A stretch of 64,000 bases of DNA from Acidimicrobiales bacterium (GTDB taxonomy: Bacteria > Actinomycetota > Acidimicrobiia > Acidimicrobiales > SZUA-35), in the NCBI GenBank assembly GCA_041394265.1, contig JAWKIO010000005.1, positions 1,860,001 to 1,924,000 on the forward strand, in the 5' to 3' direction. A model generated the notes under the pieces. The model had not been told where the DNA came from and did not search any database. It worked only from the letters and a program-made list of their open reading frames with translations. Position 1 is the stretch's first letter, and every line of letters begins with the position of its first letter. Positions 23,469-32,436 of the stretch are shown here, one piece after another. The translations under genes were made by a program, and so were the position numbers.

Positions 23469-24106
23469 GGCTGGATCGGCGTTGCGATCGTGAAGGTGGG
23501 AACGGTAGGAGTCGTTGGGCGCTGCGCTCGTCGAAGGTCGGTGACCAACGACGGGGTCAGCAGGAACAGCAGCGCGGCAACGACGATCGCCGCAGTCAAC
23601 GGAACGATTCGGGTGCCGGCGGCCAGTTCGTCACCCAACACGGAGGTGTCGGCCCCGAGCGAGACCAACAGCGCCATGACCGTCGACACCGCAACGGCGA
23701 CGAGGTTGGCGACGAGGTGGAGCGGACCGGTGACCGACGCGTTGCCGAAACAGCCGCACGACGCACCGGGGTCGATGGATTCGACTCGACGGAGGAACCA
23801 GCTGAATCCCAGGTAGAGCATCGCCACGCCGCCCGATCCGACGACACGCCAGGTGTCGGCCACCGACGTACTGAGGAACACGACGGCGACCGCACTGCCG
23901 ACGGCCACCTCGATCAGCCCGAGGAATCGGGCCGACCACTTGGCTCGGGCGAACCGACGTTGCGGAGGTCCCGACACGAGCCGGGCCGTGAGCAGCGCCC
24001 GGCCGGCGCCGGCAGGGCGGCGCAGCTTGTCGGCGCCCGACAGGATGAGTGCCACCAACAGGGTCGCAAAAAGTCCGGACAGGATGCTCATGACGGGCGA
24101 GAGCAT
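23465..24106 (-). CDS. MauE/DoxX-family membrane protein
   Basis: 213 residues from ATG 24106 (a TTG two codons earlier is possible). About four to five transmembrane helices, with a conserved pair of cysteines in the second half, PGASCGCFGNAS. This is the MauE pattern: a membrane partner of MauD needed to form the disulfides of the methylamine dehydrogenase light chain. First gene of the operon; it overlaps the light-chain homologue by 4 bases. Confidence 0.75.
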   Translation of the reverse strand: MLSPVMSILSGLFATLLVALILSGADKLRRPAGAGRALLTARLVSGPPQRRFARAKWSARFLGLIEVAVGSAVAVVFLSTSVADTWRVVGSGGVAMLYLGFSWFLRRVESIDPGASCGCFGNASVTGPLHLVANLVAVAVSTVMALLVSLGADTSVLGDELAAGTRIVPLTAAIVVAALLFLLTPSLVTDLRRAQRPTTPTVPTFTIATPIQP

Positions 24107-24149
24107 AGCCAAGGGAGCGCACCGCCCAAGATCAACTCTCGATGGCGGG

Positions 24150-25397
24150 TCACCCGGAGGTGGCGGAAGGGCCAGGCACTGCGGGTTGGCGTTTCGCCGA
24201 GCTCACCGCAGCGGTATCGAGTTGTGCCCGGTCGGCGGCCGAGCGTCCGGACACCACACCGTGGTGGTCCCACTGGCGCGGCGCACGGCCGGGGATGACC
24301 TTGGTGAACAGCTGATCGAAGACCTCGCGAACCTCCGAGGCTCGCTGGTCGAGGACCGGCACCAACGACGTGCCCGTGTCGGCTTCGACCGATTGCTGGA
24401 CCTCGGCGTTGATCTCGCGCAGCCGTTCCCCAACCCGGAAGGCATACGCCCGGAGGAAGGAGGAGCGGAACCCGCGGCTGCGATGGGTGGGGCCGAGGCG
24501 GGCCTGCTCGGCCATGGCCGACTGGGCTTGGACGAGCAACGAGGTGAACAGCACCTCGACGGCGGCAACGTCGGAGGCATGCCCGACCACCGAGGTGAGG
24601 CCGAGCGCGGAGTGGTGGACCGCGCGACATCCGCCGGCGTCGGCGACCACGGCGATGAGCGTGGCCTTCGGGGTCTCATAGGGAGCGTCGATCGGCAGGC
24701 GGATCGTGATCGGGTGCGTCCGCGTGGCATTCGAAGGTCGGGAGCTCGCGGCCACCAGGGCCTCGTCGATCAGATGCCGAGCCATCAACTGGTGTGCCTT
24801 GGCCGTGAACGCGTCGGCCTCGGCGGCGAAGGTGGTGGCCTCGGCCTTCGCCAACAGGGCCCGCACCTTGTCGAGGACGGGATCCGGCCCGAGCGAGTCG
24901 AGCAGTTCGACGGCGAGGGGCAGATCGATACCCGCCGGTGGCGGAAGCAGGCACGGCAGCTCCGGCAGTCCTGACCACGCAGCGACCAATGATCGGAGGT
25001 CGGCGGTCGTGATGGATGGGTGCTCGGCCAATGCAGCAACGAGCCAGCCGGACTCGACACCCTCGTCGGGAAGCTCGAGCCCGGCCACATGATCGAGCCA
25101 TCGAGGGTGGTACGCGCGATCGGGGCGCGACCGGTGTTCGGCCGCCACCGCCAGGGTCGCGATCACGGCGACCGACGGCGGAGCCTCACGGCGGGCCTGA
25201 CGAAGCAGCTCTGCGGGTTGCCAGCCCCGTCGGTAGGCATCGGTGACCCGCGAGGTCACCTCGGATTCGATTCGGTTCGGCAGGGTCGGATCGGGCCAAG
25301 GAGGGCAGCCGGGTGATGAGGCTGCATGGGATGAGGCTGCATGGGATGAGGAGATGTGGGACGCCGAGGTTGAGGATGAACGTGAGGAGGACGACAT
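24150..25397 (-). CDS. DUF2786-domain protein
   Basis: 415 residues from ATG 25397. A Ser/His/Ala-rich start contains a short tandem repeat (HAASS). The DUF2786 segment is KVRALLAKAEATTFAAEADA at mid-protein, followed by FTAKAHQLMARHLIDEALV; the following region holds charged helical segments. DUF2786 proteins are widespread in actinobacteria without an assigned reaction. Upstream start codons in the same frame exist at 25475 and 25559 but lack support. No close functional neighbour. Confidence 0.7.
   Translation of the reverse strand: MSSSSRSSSTSASHISSSHAASSHAASSPGCPPWPDPTLPNRIESEVTSRVTDAYRRGWQPAELLRQARREAPPSVAVIATLAVAAEHRSRPDRAYHPRWLDHVAGLELPDEGVESGWLVAALAEHPSITTADLRSLVAAWSGLPELPCLLPPPAGIDLPLAVELLDSLGPDPVLDKVRALLAKAEATTFAAEADAFTAKAHQLMARHLIDEALVAASSRPSNATRTHPITIRLPIDAPYETPKATLIAVVADAGGCRAVHHSALGLTSVVGHASDVAAVEVLFTSLLVQAQSAMAEQARLGPTHRSRGFRSSFLRAYAFRVGERLREINAEVQQSVEADTGTSLVPVLDQRASEVREVFDQLFTKVIPGRAPRQWDHHGVVSGRSAADRAQLDTAAVSSAKRQPAVPGPSATSG
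25315..25359. repeat. 15-bp tandem repeat inside the DUF2786 gene
   Basis: GATGAGGCTGCATGG occurs twice in tandem (25315-25329, 25330-25344), then a partial third copy. It encodes the repeated HAASS near the N terminus. Slippage-prone low-complexity coding DNA. Confidence 0.7.
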
Positions 25398-25899
25398 GGG
25401 TAGCTCTGTTCGTTGTCGTGCGATCGGGCCGATCGTGATCGGCGAGCCGTCGCCGGTGCGCAGCACCGCCGACATCGAGAACGACCCTACCCAGGCGGGG
25501 TGACACGCCCCGAGACCCGGGGTCGACGCAGCAACACGCACTGGTCGCCCCCGGTTCACTCAGATGTCACCCAGTGTGAGGATCAGGCCATGGCCGTTCG
25601 CTGGTACGGCGGCTCCCGCCCGCCACCTTTCCACAAAGCCCACAGACTTATCCACAAGAGAAAAGGTTGGATTTTCAGGGTTTCGACCCGGTTGTCCCCC
25701 GAAACTCCAGCGCTGTCATTCTCGCGCGGCATGCGTTGACTCACGCGCGACTCGTGTTGGAGTGGCGCGAACACCACCGACCGTGTTGGGTCTCCGTTCA
25801 CTCCTCGCGCGCAGCGCTGCCGGCAACGGGCGTCGACTCATATCACCGCCGCCGGATACCGAAACTGCGACCAGATCCGAACGTCTCCGAGGCACTTGC
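25398..25899. other. Intergenic region with one consensus DnaA box
   Basis: 502 bases between divergent genes. TTATCCACA at 25648-25656 matches the DnaA-box consensus exactly, and a TTTCCACA lies 21 bases upstream of it. The region is otherwise unremarkable; open frames running through it lack start signals and coding character. Promoters for both flanking genes must be here but I cannot place them. Confidence 0.4.
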
Positions 25900-27069
25900 A
25901 TGCTGCTCGAACTGCGCCGCTACACCCGTCCGTGTCAGCTCGACATCCCGGCTGAGTCGCCGGGACCGGGCGCGTGGGACCGACCCCTTCCGACATGGAC
26001 CGGACCGGTCCTCGGCCTTGCCTTCGGAACGCACGACATCGAGATGGCGACCCCGGCAACCGCAGCGCTGTACGAGGCCTACCCCGAGCTCGAACTGGTC
26101 GGATGCTCGACCGCCGGCGAGGTGCTCGGCGACGCCATCAGCGATGGTTCGGTGGTCGTGGCCTTGCTCCAGTTCGCGACCACGCCGGTCCGAGTCGTGT
26201 CCCGGTCGGTCGCCGACGATGCCGGCTTCGCTGGAGCAGAGGCGGGCGCCGAGTTGGCGTCGCCGACGGTCCAGGGTCAGCGACTCAGCGCCGTGCTGAT
26301 GTTCATCGACGGGCTGTCGGCCGACGTCGACGCAGCGCTCCAAGGCGTCCGATCTGCGATCGACCCGAACGTTGCGATTTCCGGTGGTGTCGCCGGCGAC
26401 GGGCTCGAGTTCGAGCGCTCGTGGACGCTGGTGGACGGCGTCCCCCGTACCGCCCACCTCACGCTCGTCGGCCTCTACGGCAATGACGTCGTCGTGGACC
26501 ACGGCGTGGCCAACGGCTGGCGCTCCTTCGGCCCACCTCGGCTCGTCACGAGATCAGACGGACCGATTCTCTACGAACTCGACGACGAACCCGTGCTCGA
26601 CATCTACGAGCACTATCTGGGCGACCGAACCGCGGAGCTGCCGAGCGCGGCGCTGCTCCTCCCCCTCGCCGTCACGCTCCCCGACGGCAGTGAGGTGGTG
26701 CGAACAATCCTTTCGATCGACGACGCTGCCCGCTCCATGACGTTCGCAGCCACGCTCCCCGAGGGTTCGGTCTGCTCGCTGATGCTCGGCTCCACCGATC
26801 GGCTCCTCGATGGCGCTGCGCAGGCGGCAATGCAAATCGACACCCCGGCATCGGGACCCTGCCTCGCCCTCGCGGTCAGCTGCGTCGGACGACGGATGGC
26901 ATTGGGGGAGGAGACCGAGGACGAACTCGATGTCGTGGCCCACCACTTCGGCGACGCGGCTCACGTTCTCGGGTTCTATTCCTACGGCGAGATCGCACCC
27001 ACCGACGAGGTGAACGCCACCGTGCACAACCAGTCGATGACGATCACCGCCATCTCGGAACGGTCATGA
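25900..27069 (+). CDS. FIST-domain sensory protein
   Basis: 389 residues from ATG 25900 with GAGG 7 bases before; the frame is open for 336 bases upstream without a start signal. LGLAFGTHDIEMATPATAALYEAYPELELVGCSTAGEV is the FIST N-terminal pattern and the C-terminal half (VSCVGRRMALGEE...VLGFYSYGEIAP) is the FIST_C pattern. FIST proteins are thought to bind small ligands or haem and feed partner kinases. The next gene, a hybrid histidine kinase, overlaps its stop (ATGA), which fits that role. Confidence 0.87.
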   Translation: MLLELRRYTRPCQLDIPAESPGPGAWDRPLPTWTGPVLGLAFGTHDIEMATPATAALYEAYPELELVGCSTAGEVLGDAISDGSVVVALLQFATTPVRVVSRSVADDAGFAGAEAGAELASPTVQGQRLSAVLMFIDGLSADVDAALQGVRSAIDPNVAISGGVAGDGLEFERSWTLVDGVPRTAHLTLVGLYGNDVVVDHGVANGWRSFGPPRLVTRSDGPILYELDDEPVLDIYEHYLGDRTAELPSAALLLPLAVTLPDGSEVVRTILSIDDAARSMTFAATLPEGSVCSLMLGSTDRLLDGAAQAAMQIDTPASGPCLALAVSCVGRRMALGEETEDELDVVAHHFGDAAHVLGFYSYGEIAPTDEVNATVHNQSMTITAISERS

Positions 27070-29018
27070 CGAGCGGCACGGGCGACGCCGCGAACGAGCA
27101 GTCCTTCGACGGCGAGCTCATCGAAGGTGCCCACCCGAACCTTCGCCGCCAGCTTCGACGTGCCGGCATCGTGGCCGGACGTCCCATCGAACCTGCGGCA
27201 CTGATGGCCCTTCTCCAACGCGTCGATCGGACCTACCGGGAGAACGAACTCACCCGCTACACACTGGAGCGGGCGCTCGACATCTCCACGATCGAGATGC
27301 GCAGCTACCGCCATCGGCTCGAGCAGCACACCGAGGAACAGCTGGCCGTCGAGAACGACCGGCGTCGGTCGGTCATTTCGGCGCTCGACCACGGTCTCGT
27401 GGCCATCAACTCAGACGACGAGGTGCTGTTCGTCAACGAAGCCGCGATCGCGCTGTTGGGTGGCGAGCCGGACTCCGGGACCGACGTGCTCGCCCGGTTC
27501 TCGCTCAAGGATCCTCGCAGCGGTGAACTCCTCACCATCGAACAACTCTGGCGAGACCTCACCGACGGTGAGGACATCACCGGAACCGTGGGTTACCTGT
27601 GCTCTCGGCACGGCCACACCGCTACCGCCAACACCAGTGCCGCCAAGATCAATGCCGCTGACATCAATGCCGGTCGCGATCGTCGCCCGGTGCGGGCGTC
27701 GATCACTCCGCTGGTCGAAGGCACCAAGATCACCGGCATGGTGCTGTTGTTCGATGACAGCACCGAGCGCAATGAGACCATGGAAAGCCTGGCCCGAGCC
27801 CTGCGGGAGGCCCAACGAGCCGCCGAGGCGAAGTCCCAGTTCCTGGCCAACATGAGCCATGAGATCCGCACACCGATGAACGGCGTTCTCGGCATGCTCG
27901 AACTGGTCGCTCACACCGAGCTCGACCATCAGCAGCGGCACTGGATCTCCGTCGCCCGGACCTCGGGCGATGCCCTCCTCGACATCATCAACGAGATCCT
28001 CGACTTCTCGCGGCTGGAGGCCGGCCGGACCGAACTCGAGAAGGTCGACTTCGACCCGGCACGCGTTGCCGACGACGTCATGTCGCTCCTCGGGCCGCGG
28101 GCGCAGGCGAACGGCCTGGCGGTGTCGGTGGTGCACGGCGTCGACCTGCCCCGCCGCGTGGTTGGCGACCCGGGACGCATTCGCCAGGTCCTGGTCAACT
28201 TCGTTGGCAATGCCATCAAGTTCACCCGCCACGGCAGTGTTCGCCTGCTGGTCGACCGGATCGACCCACCCACATCGCGTCGACCTCACGGTGATGGCAC
28301 CACTCTCACCCAGACCACACCCACCCAAACCACACTCCGCTTCGTCGTCGAAGACACCGGCGTCGGCATTCCCAGCGACCGACTCGACGATCTGTTCGCC
28401 CCGTTCAATCAGCTGGACGTCTCCACCACACGGACCTTCGGTGGCACGGGCCTGGGGCTGAGCATCTGCCGCGAGACCGTGAAACTGATGGAGGGCAACA
28501 TCGCCGTCGCCAGCCAGATCGGCGTGGGATCCTCGTTCGCCTTCACCGTTCCGGTTGGCCTCGCGCCAGGCAAGAACGACGAGCCCGGACTCGCCGATGA
28601 CGACGCCACCATGGCTTCCGGAGGCGAGGTGCCCCACCTCCTCGTCGCCGAGGACAACACGATCAATCAGATCCTCATCAAGGCGATCCTCGACCACATG
28701 GGCGTGACCTACGAGATGGTCACCGACGGGCGCCAGGCCGTCGAGGCGGCACTCGAGCGACCGTTCACCGCCGTCCTGATGGACTGCCAGATGCCCGTGC
28801 TCGACGGCTTCGACGCCAGCCGCCGGCTCCGCGCCGCGGGCTCGACCGTCCCCATTCTCGCGCTCACCGCCAACGCACTGGCCGGCGACCGCGAGCGATG
28901 CCTCGACGCCGGCATGACCGACTACCTGGCCAAGCCCCTCAAGATGGACCACCTCCGTCGGGCCCTGGCCAAGTTGAGCGATGACCGGGCTCTCGACGGT
29001 CGAGGTGTCGGCCAGTAG
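27066..29018 (+). CDS. Hybrid sensor histidine kinase (PAS-HisKA-HATPase-REC)
   Basis: 650 residues, soluble. An N-terminal helical/coiled part (to ~105), a PAS-like domain (ISALDHGLVAINSDDEVLFV..., ~110-235), HisKA with H265 in NMSHEIRTPMNG, HATPase with NAIKFT, DTGVGIP and GGTGLGLSI, and a C-terminal receiver with D573 in LMDCQMPVLDG and LAKPL. No Hpt domain or response regulator is encoded nearby. Lacking a membrane segment, it probably gets its input from the coupled FIST protein. The 3' end overlaps the longest form of the next gene. Confidence 0.92.
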   Translation: MTSGTGDAANEQSFDGELIEGAHPNLRRQLRRAGIVAGRPIEPAALMALLQRVDRTYRENELTRYTLERALDISTIEMRSYRHRLEQHTEEQLAVENDRRRSVISALDHGLVAINSDDEVLFVNEAAIALLGGEPDSGTDVLARFSLKDPRSGELLTIEQLWRDLTDGEDITGTVGYLCSRHGHTATANTSAAKINAADINAGRDRRPVRASITPLVEGTKITGMVLLFDDSTERNETMESLARALREAQRAAEAKSQFLANMSHEIRTPMNGVLGMLELVAHTELDHQQRHWISVARTSGDALLDIINEILDFSRLEAGRTELEKVDFDPARVADDVMSLLGPRAQANGLAVSVVHGVDLPRRVVGDPGRIRQVLVNFVGNAIKFTRHGSVRLLVDRIDPPTSRRPHGDGTTLTQTTPTQTTLRFVVEDTGVGIPSDRLDDLFAPFNQLDVSTTRTFGGTGLGLSICRETVKLMEGNIAVASQIGVGSSFAFTVPVGLAPGKNDEPGLADDDATMASGGEVPHLLVAEDNTINQILIKAILDHMGVTYEMVTDGRQAVEAALERPFTAVLMDCQMPVLDGFDASRRLRAAGSTVPILALTANALAGDRERCLDAGMTDYLAKPLKMDHLRRALAKLSDDRALDGRGVGQ

Positions 29019-30381
29019 CGTCCGTGCGGTGACGCTCCCTCCGGACGAACGACCCAGCCCCGACGAACGACCCAGCCTCGACCAACGACTCGGTGCTGCT
29101 CGAGCGAACTACGTGGCGAAACGACCCACCTCGCAGGCGATGGCCGACGAGGCCGGCCGGTTCCTTCCCGGCGGCCACACCCGGACCGTGCTGCACTTCG
29201 ATCCCTTCCCGTTCCGGGTCGCACGGGCCGAGGGTGCAACGCTGACCGACGTCGACGGCCTGACCGTCGTCGACCTGCTCGGCAACTACACCGCCGGGCT
29301 GGCGGGCCACTCCCCCACTCCGGTCGCCGACGCCGTGGCGGCAGCAATGTCGTCGGGTTGGGCGCTCGGCGCCACCCATCCCGACGAGATCCGCTTCGCC
29401 CAACTCATGGTCGAACGTTTTCCGTCGCTCGAACGAGTCCGCTTCACCAACTCTGGCACCGAGGCCAACCTCATGGCCATCTCGACGGCCCGCCACGTCA
29501 CGCAACGCCCGGCCATCGTGGTGTTCGCCGGCGGCTACCACGGCGGCGTGCTGACCTACGGCAGCTACGGACGCGCCATCAACGTTCCGTTCGACACCGA
29601 GATCGCCACGTTCAACGACCTCGAATCGGTGGTCGAGATCATGCAGCGCCGCAGCAGCGACATTGCCGCCGTGCTGGTCGAACCGATGCTCGGGTCGGGT
29701 GGGTGCATCCCCGCCGAACCGGCGTTTCTCGAGGGGCTCCGCCAGCTCTGCAACGATCACGCAAGCCTGCTGATCTTCGACGAGGTGATGACGTCGCGCC
29801 TGTCGCCCGGTGGTGCACAACAGCGGTACGGCGTGCTGCCCGACCTCACCACCTTCGGCAAGTACCTCGCCGGCGGCATGAGCTTCGGTGCCTTCGGTGG
29901 CCGGGCCGACATCCTGTCGATCTACGACACCAATCGATCGGGCGACGACGGACCGCTCGCCGGCCTGGAGCCACTCGGCCACGCCGGTACCTTCAACAAC
30001 AACGTCCTCACCATGGCCGCCGGTGTGGCCACGCTGGAGCAGGTGGTCACGGCCGATGCCATCGGGTCGCTCAACGACAAGGGCGAGGATCTGCGCCGTC
30101 GCCTGTCGACCAGCTTCGAACGCGCCGGCGTGCCGATGTCGGTGACGGGTCTCGGGTCGCTCATGAACATCCACGCCGTTCCCGGCCCGGTCACCACGCC
30201 CGCCGATCTCACCGGAGCCGACGAGCGCTACCGCGAGCTCTTCTTCTTCGACATGCTCGACGCCGGGTACTACCTGGCGCGGCGCGGCTTCATCGCCCTG
30301 TCGATCCCGGTCACCTCGGAGCAGATCGACGGCTTCTGCGATGCCGTCGAGGCCTGGTGTGGATCGATCCCGACCGACTGA
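28981..30381 (+). CDS. Class III aminotransferase, glutamate-1-semialdehyde aminomutase-like
   Basis: 466 residues from ATG 28981 inside the kinase 3' end; a GTG at 29029, just after the kinase stop, would give 450 residues and may be the true start. PLP-enzyme features: FTNSGTEANLMAIS, FAGGYHGG, LLIFDEVMTSR, and the Schiff-base lysine in TTFGKYLAGGMSFGAFGG. It resembles HemL and related decarboxylating or aminomutase-type enzymes, but there is no hem gene nearby and a catabolic or specialised role is as likely. The start has a repeated PDERPS. Confidence 0.85.
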   Translation: MTGLSTVEVSASSVRAVTLPPDERPSPDERPSLDQRLGAARANYVAKRPTSQAMADEAGRFLPGGHTRTVLHFDPFPFRVARAEGATLTDVDGLTVVDLLGNYTAGLAGHSPTPVADAVAAAMSSGWALGATHPDEIRFAQLMVERFPSLERVRFTNSGTEANLMAISTARHVTQRPAIVVFAGGYHGGVLTYGSYGRAINVPFDTEIATFNDLESVVEIMQRRSSDIAAVLVEPMLGSGGCIPAEPAFLEGLRQLCNDHASLLIFDEVMTSRLSPGGAQQRYGVLPDLTTFGKYLAGGMSFGAFGGRADILSIYDTNRSGDDGPLAGLEPLGHAGTFNNNVLTMAAGVATLEQVVTADAIGSLNDKGEDLRRRLSTSFERAGVPMSVTGLGSLMNIHAVPGPVTTPADLTGADERYRELFFFDMLDAGYYLARRGFIALSIPVTSEQIDGFCDAVEAWCGSIPTD

Positions 30382-30386
30382 GCCGG

Positions 30387-31607
30387 TCAGCCGGCGTTGA
30401 CGAACCAGGCGTCGATGGCCTCGGACAGCGACATCGTGGCCCGAGCGGTGATCCAGGCGTCGATCTCGGCGTCGGTCGGCGCGATGTCGGAGAACAGCGC
30501 CATGAGCCCGACGACTTCGCTGCGCTTGGCGGTGAGCCCGATGAGTTCCTGACCCTCGGTGAACTGCACGACGATGTTGCCCCGAGTGACGCGCTTGGCC
30601 GCGAGCTCCGCCAACCAGTAGGCCTTGCCCGCCTCATCGGGCTCACGATGGAGCACGTCGCGGTACAGCTGGTCGACGAAATCGCCGAAGGTGAGTTCGC
30701 CGTAGCGGGCCTTGAACTCGTCGCCATCGGCAAATGAGTCGGCGATTTGGGTGACCGTGGTGCCCGACCCTCGGGTTTCGAGCCAGTACTGGAGACCGGC
30801 GAAGTCGGGACGACGGAGGAAGTAGGCGACATACAGCCGGTCGATCTGGGCGACCGACGACGAGGAGTTCACGTACGGAGCGATGGCGCTGGCCAGCCCG
30901 TCGGAGACCACGGCATTGGCGAGCACGATCGCCTCGGCCGAGGTCGGTTCCCGACCCGTGAAGGTGGTGAAGACATCGGTGCTCATGGCCAGCGTGGAGT
31001 CGAACGGGCCGAGCATGCTGGCCGGAATCGACGGCAACCCGACTCGGGTCTTCGCCGCGTCGACACTCGGGGTCGGGTTGATCGACACCCCATCGGGCGT
31101 CTCGATCTCGAAGTGCAGGTGCGAACCGGAGTTCTCCGCGTTGCCCGAATCACCCATGTAGCCCACCAGCTGGCCGGCAGTGACTCGAACGCCCTGACCC
31201 ATACCCGGGGCGTAGGCGAACTCGAACGGGTTCGCTCCATCGTCGGTGCCCGGCGTGTCGTTGTTCATGTGGGAGTAGTGATACTTCCAGCCGTCATCGG
31301 CCGTGAGGGCGAAGTAGTTCCCTCGGGTGATGTCGTGGCGGAACCAGGTGATCACACCGTCGGCCGCGGCCAGGAGTGGCGTGCCCTTCGGACCCATCAT
31401 GTCGACACCGAGGTGGGAGCGGCCACCGCTACGGGGCGCACCGAAGGTGTCGGACCAATAGACGCTGTCGAGATGAGCGGCATCGACCGGCAGCACGATG
31501 TCGTGCACGACGACCTCGGCTCCCGCAGGGCTGGCAGGGACTGCGACGACGGCAGTTGCGAGGGCGCTGAGGGCCACGGCAACTCCGGTCAGGCGTTTCT
31601 TCAGCAA
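30387..31607 (-). CDS. Secreted M23-family metallopeptidase with C-terminal DUF4214 domain
   Basis: 406 residues from a TTG at 31607, chosen because AAGGAG lies 6 bases before it; a GTG at 31622 would include that ribosome site inside the gene. A Sec signal peptide (KKRLTGVAVALSALATAVVA...AGA) precedes an M23 (lysostaphin/LytM) domain with SHLGVD and HLHFE zinc/catalytic residues, for cutting peptidoglycan peptide bridges. The C-terminal ~200 residues hold DUF4214 units (GLQYW, GKAYW). The same module closes the light-chain homologue at 22197-23468, suggesting shared surface localisation. Confidence 0.88.
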   Translation of the reverse strand: MLKKRLTGVAVALSALATAVVAVPASPAGAEVVVHDIVLPVDAAHLDSVYWSDTFGAPRSGGRSHLGVDMMGPKGTPLLAAADGVITWFRHDITRGNYFALTADDGWKYHYSHMNNDTPGTDDGANPFEFAYAPGMGQGVRVTAGQLVGYMGDSGNAENSGSHLHFEIETPDGVSINPTPSVDAAKTRVGLPSIPASMLGPFDSTLAMSTDVFTTFTGREPTSAEAIVLANAVVSDGLASAIAPYVNSSSSVAQIDRLYVAYFLRRPDFAGLQYWLETRGSGTTVTQIADSFADGDEFKARYGELTFGDFVDQLYRDVLHREPDEAGKAYWLAELAAKRVTRGNIVVQFTEGQELIGLTAKRSEVVGLMALFSDIAPTDAEIDAWITARATMSLSEAIDAWFVNAG

Positions 31608-31913
31608 GGGGATCTCCTTCACAGGCGCTGTCGACCATTGCGTGGTCCGAACTTTCGCCTTGAACGGGTTTCGTCACCGTATCGACATATTTGCCCAACA
31701 TGCGTATGGGTCATTTGCACCATCCGCGCCGTGCGGATCGGGCATCGCTACCTTGAGCCGGGCTCGATGGGTGGAGGAGCGATGGCTCCCCGCGCCCTCC
31801 GCGGCTGCTGACACCGTCACCCGGGTGGAGCCGAGTGGATGGGCCGCTACCCTTTGGCGGTCGGTCGTGGCCATTCGGTCACCACCAGTCGAACGTCTGA
31901 AGAGGTCACCGCC
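31608..31913. other. Divergent intergenic region (M23 peptidase / rpmB)
   Basis: 306 bases. It must hold the promoters of both genes. AGAGG upstream of rpmB is the only clear signal I can place. No repeat, hairpin or small gene stands out. Confidence 0.4.
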
Positions 31914-32150
31914 ATGTCGATGGTCTGCCAAGTCACCGGCCGCAAGCCGAGCTTCGGTAACAGCATCTCCCACTCTCACCGCGTGACGAAGCGGCGCTGG
32001 GATCCGAACATCCAAACGCAGCGTTTCTGGCTCCCGAGCGAGAAGCGTTGGGTCAAGCTGACGGTCAGTGCCAAGGGCATCAAGACCATCAACAAGAAGG
32101 GCATCGAGACCGTCGTTGCCGACATGCGCCGCCGAGGAGTGAAGATCTGA
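31914..32150 (+). CDS. rpmB: 50S ribosomal protein L28
   Basis: 78 residues from ATG 31914 with AGAGG about 8 bases before; the frame is open upstream but L28 begins at MSxVCQVTG. VCQVTGRKPSFGNSISHSH, the basic middle and IKTINKKGIETVV are standard L28. It forms a two-gene unit with rpmG, whose ATG shares a base with its TGA. Confidence 0.96.
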   Translation: MSMVCQVTGRKPSFGNSISHSHRVTKRRWDPNIQTQRFWLPSEKRWVKLTVSAKGIKTINKKGIETVVADMRRRGVKI

Positions 32151-32317
32151 TGGCCAAAGCAGGTGACAAGCGTCCCGTGATCAAGCTGCGCTCCACCGAG
32201 GGCACCGGTTTCACGTACACGACTCGCAAGAACAAGACCAACACTCGTGAGCGCATCGAGCTTCGCAAGTACGATCCCGTGCTGCGTCGCCATGTGATCT
32301 TCAAGGAAGAGCGCTGA
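32150..32317 (+). CDS. rpmG: 50S ribosomal protein L33, cysteine-free type
   Basis: 55 residues, starting at TGATG with the rpmB stop. KLRSTEGTGFTYTTRKNKTN and RIELRKYDPVLRRHVIFKE are L33. The two CxxC zinc pairs of the zinc form are absent, so this is the zinc-independent version. In several actinobacteria such rpmB-rpmG copies are the zinc-starvation set; no Zur-like site is evident here. Confidence 0.95.
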   Translation: MAKAGDKRPVIKLRSTEGTGFTYTTRKNKTNTRERIELRKYDPVLRRHVIFKEER

Positions 32318-32362
32318 TCGCTCCTCCCGTTCCGCTCGGCTGACGAGCGAGCCAAACGACCT

Positions 32363-32394
32363 CGAAACGGCGCACCACCGGGTGCGCCGTTTCG
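32363..32394 (+). terminator. Strong hairpin downstream of rpmB-rpmG
   Basis: CGAAACGGCGCACC, loop ACCG, then the exact complement GGTGCGCCGTTTCG: a 14-bp perfect stem 45 bases after the rpmG stop. No long T-run follows, as is common in high-GC actinobacteria. Confidence 0.75.
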
Positions 32395-32436
32395 CGTTGG
32401 CACCACAACGGGGCCGAACCCACTAGTTTTGCCCTG

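Noticed and set aside
25648..25656. Perfect DnaA box as a second origin
   Set aside because: A single box with one weak neighbour, no AT-rich element, and 20 kb away from dnaA; at most a DnaA-titration or regulatory site, and a chance match is possible.
25564..25899. 112-codon upstream extension of the FIST gene
   Set aside because: No homology to the FIST start, no ribosome site, and it would run through the DnaA-box region; ATG 25900 has GAGG at proper spacing.
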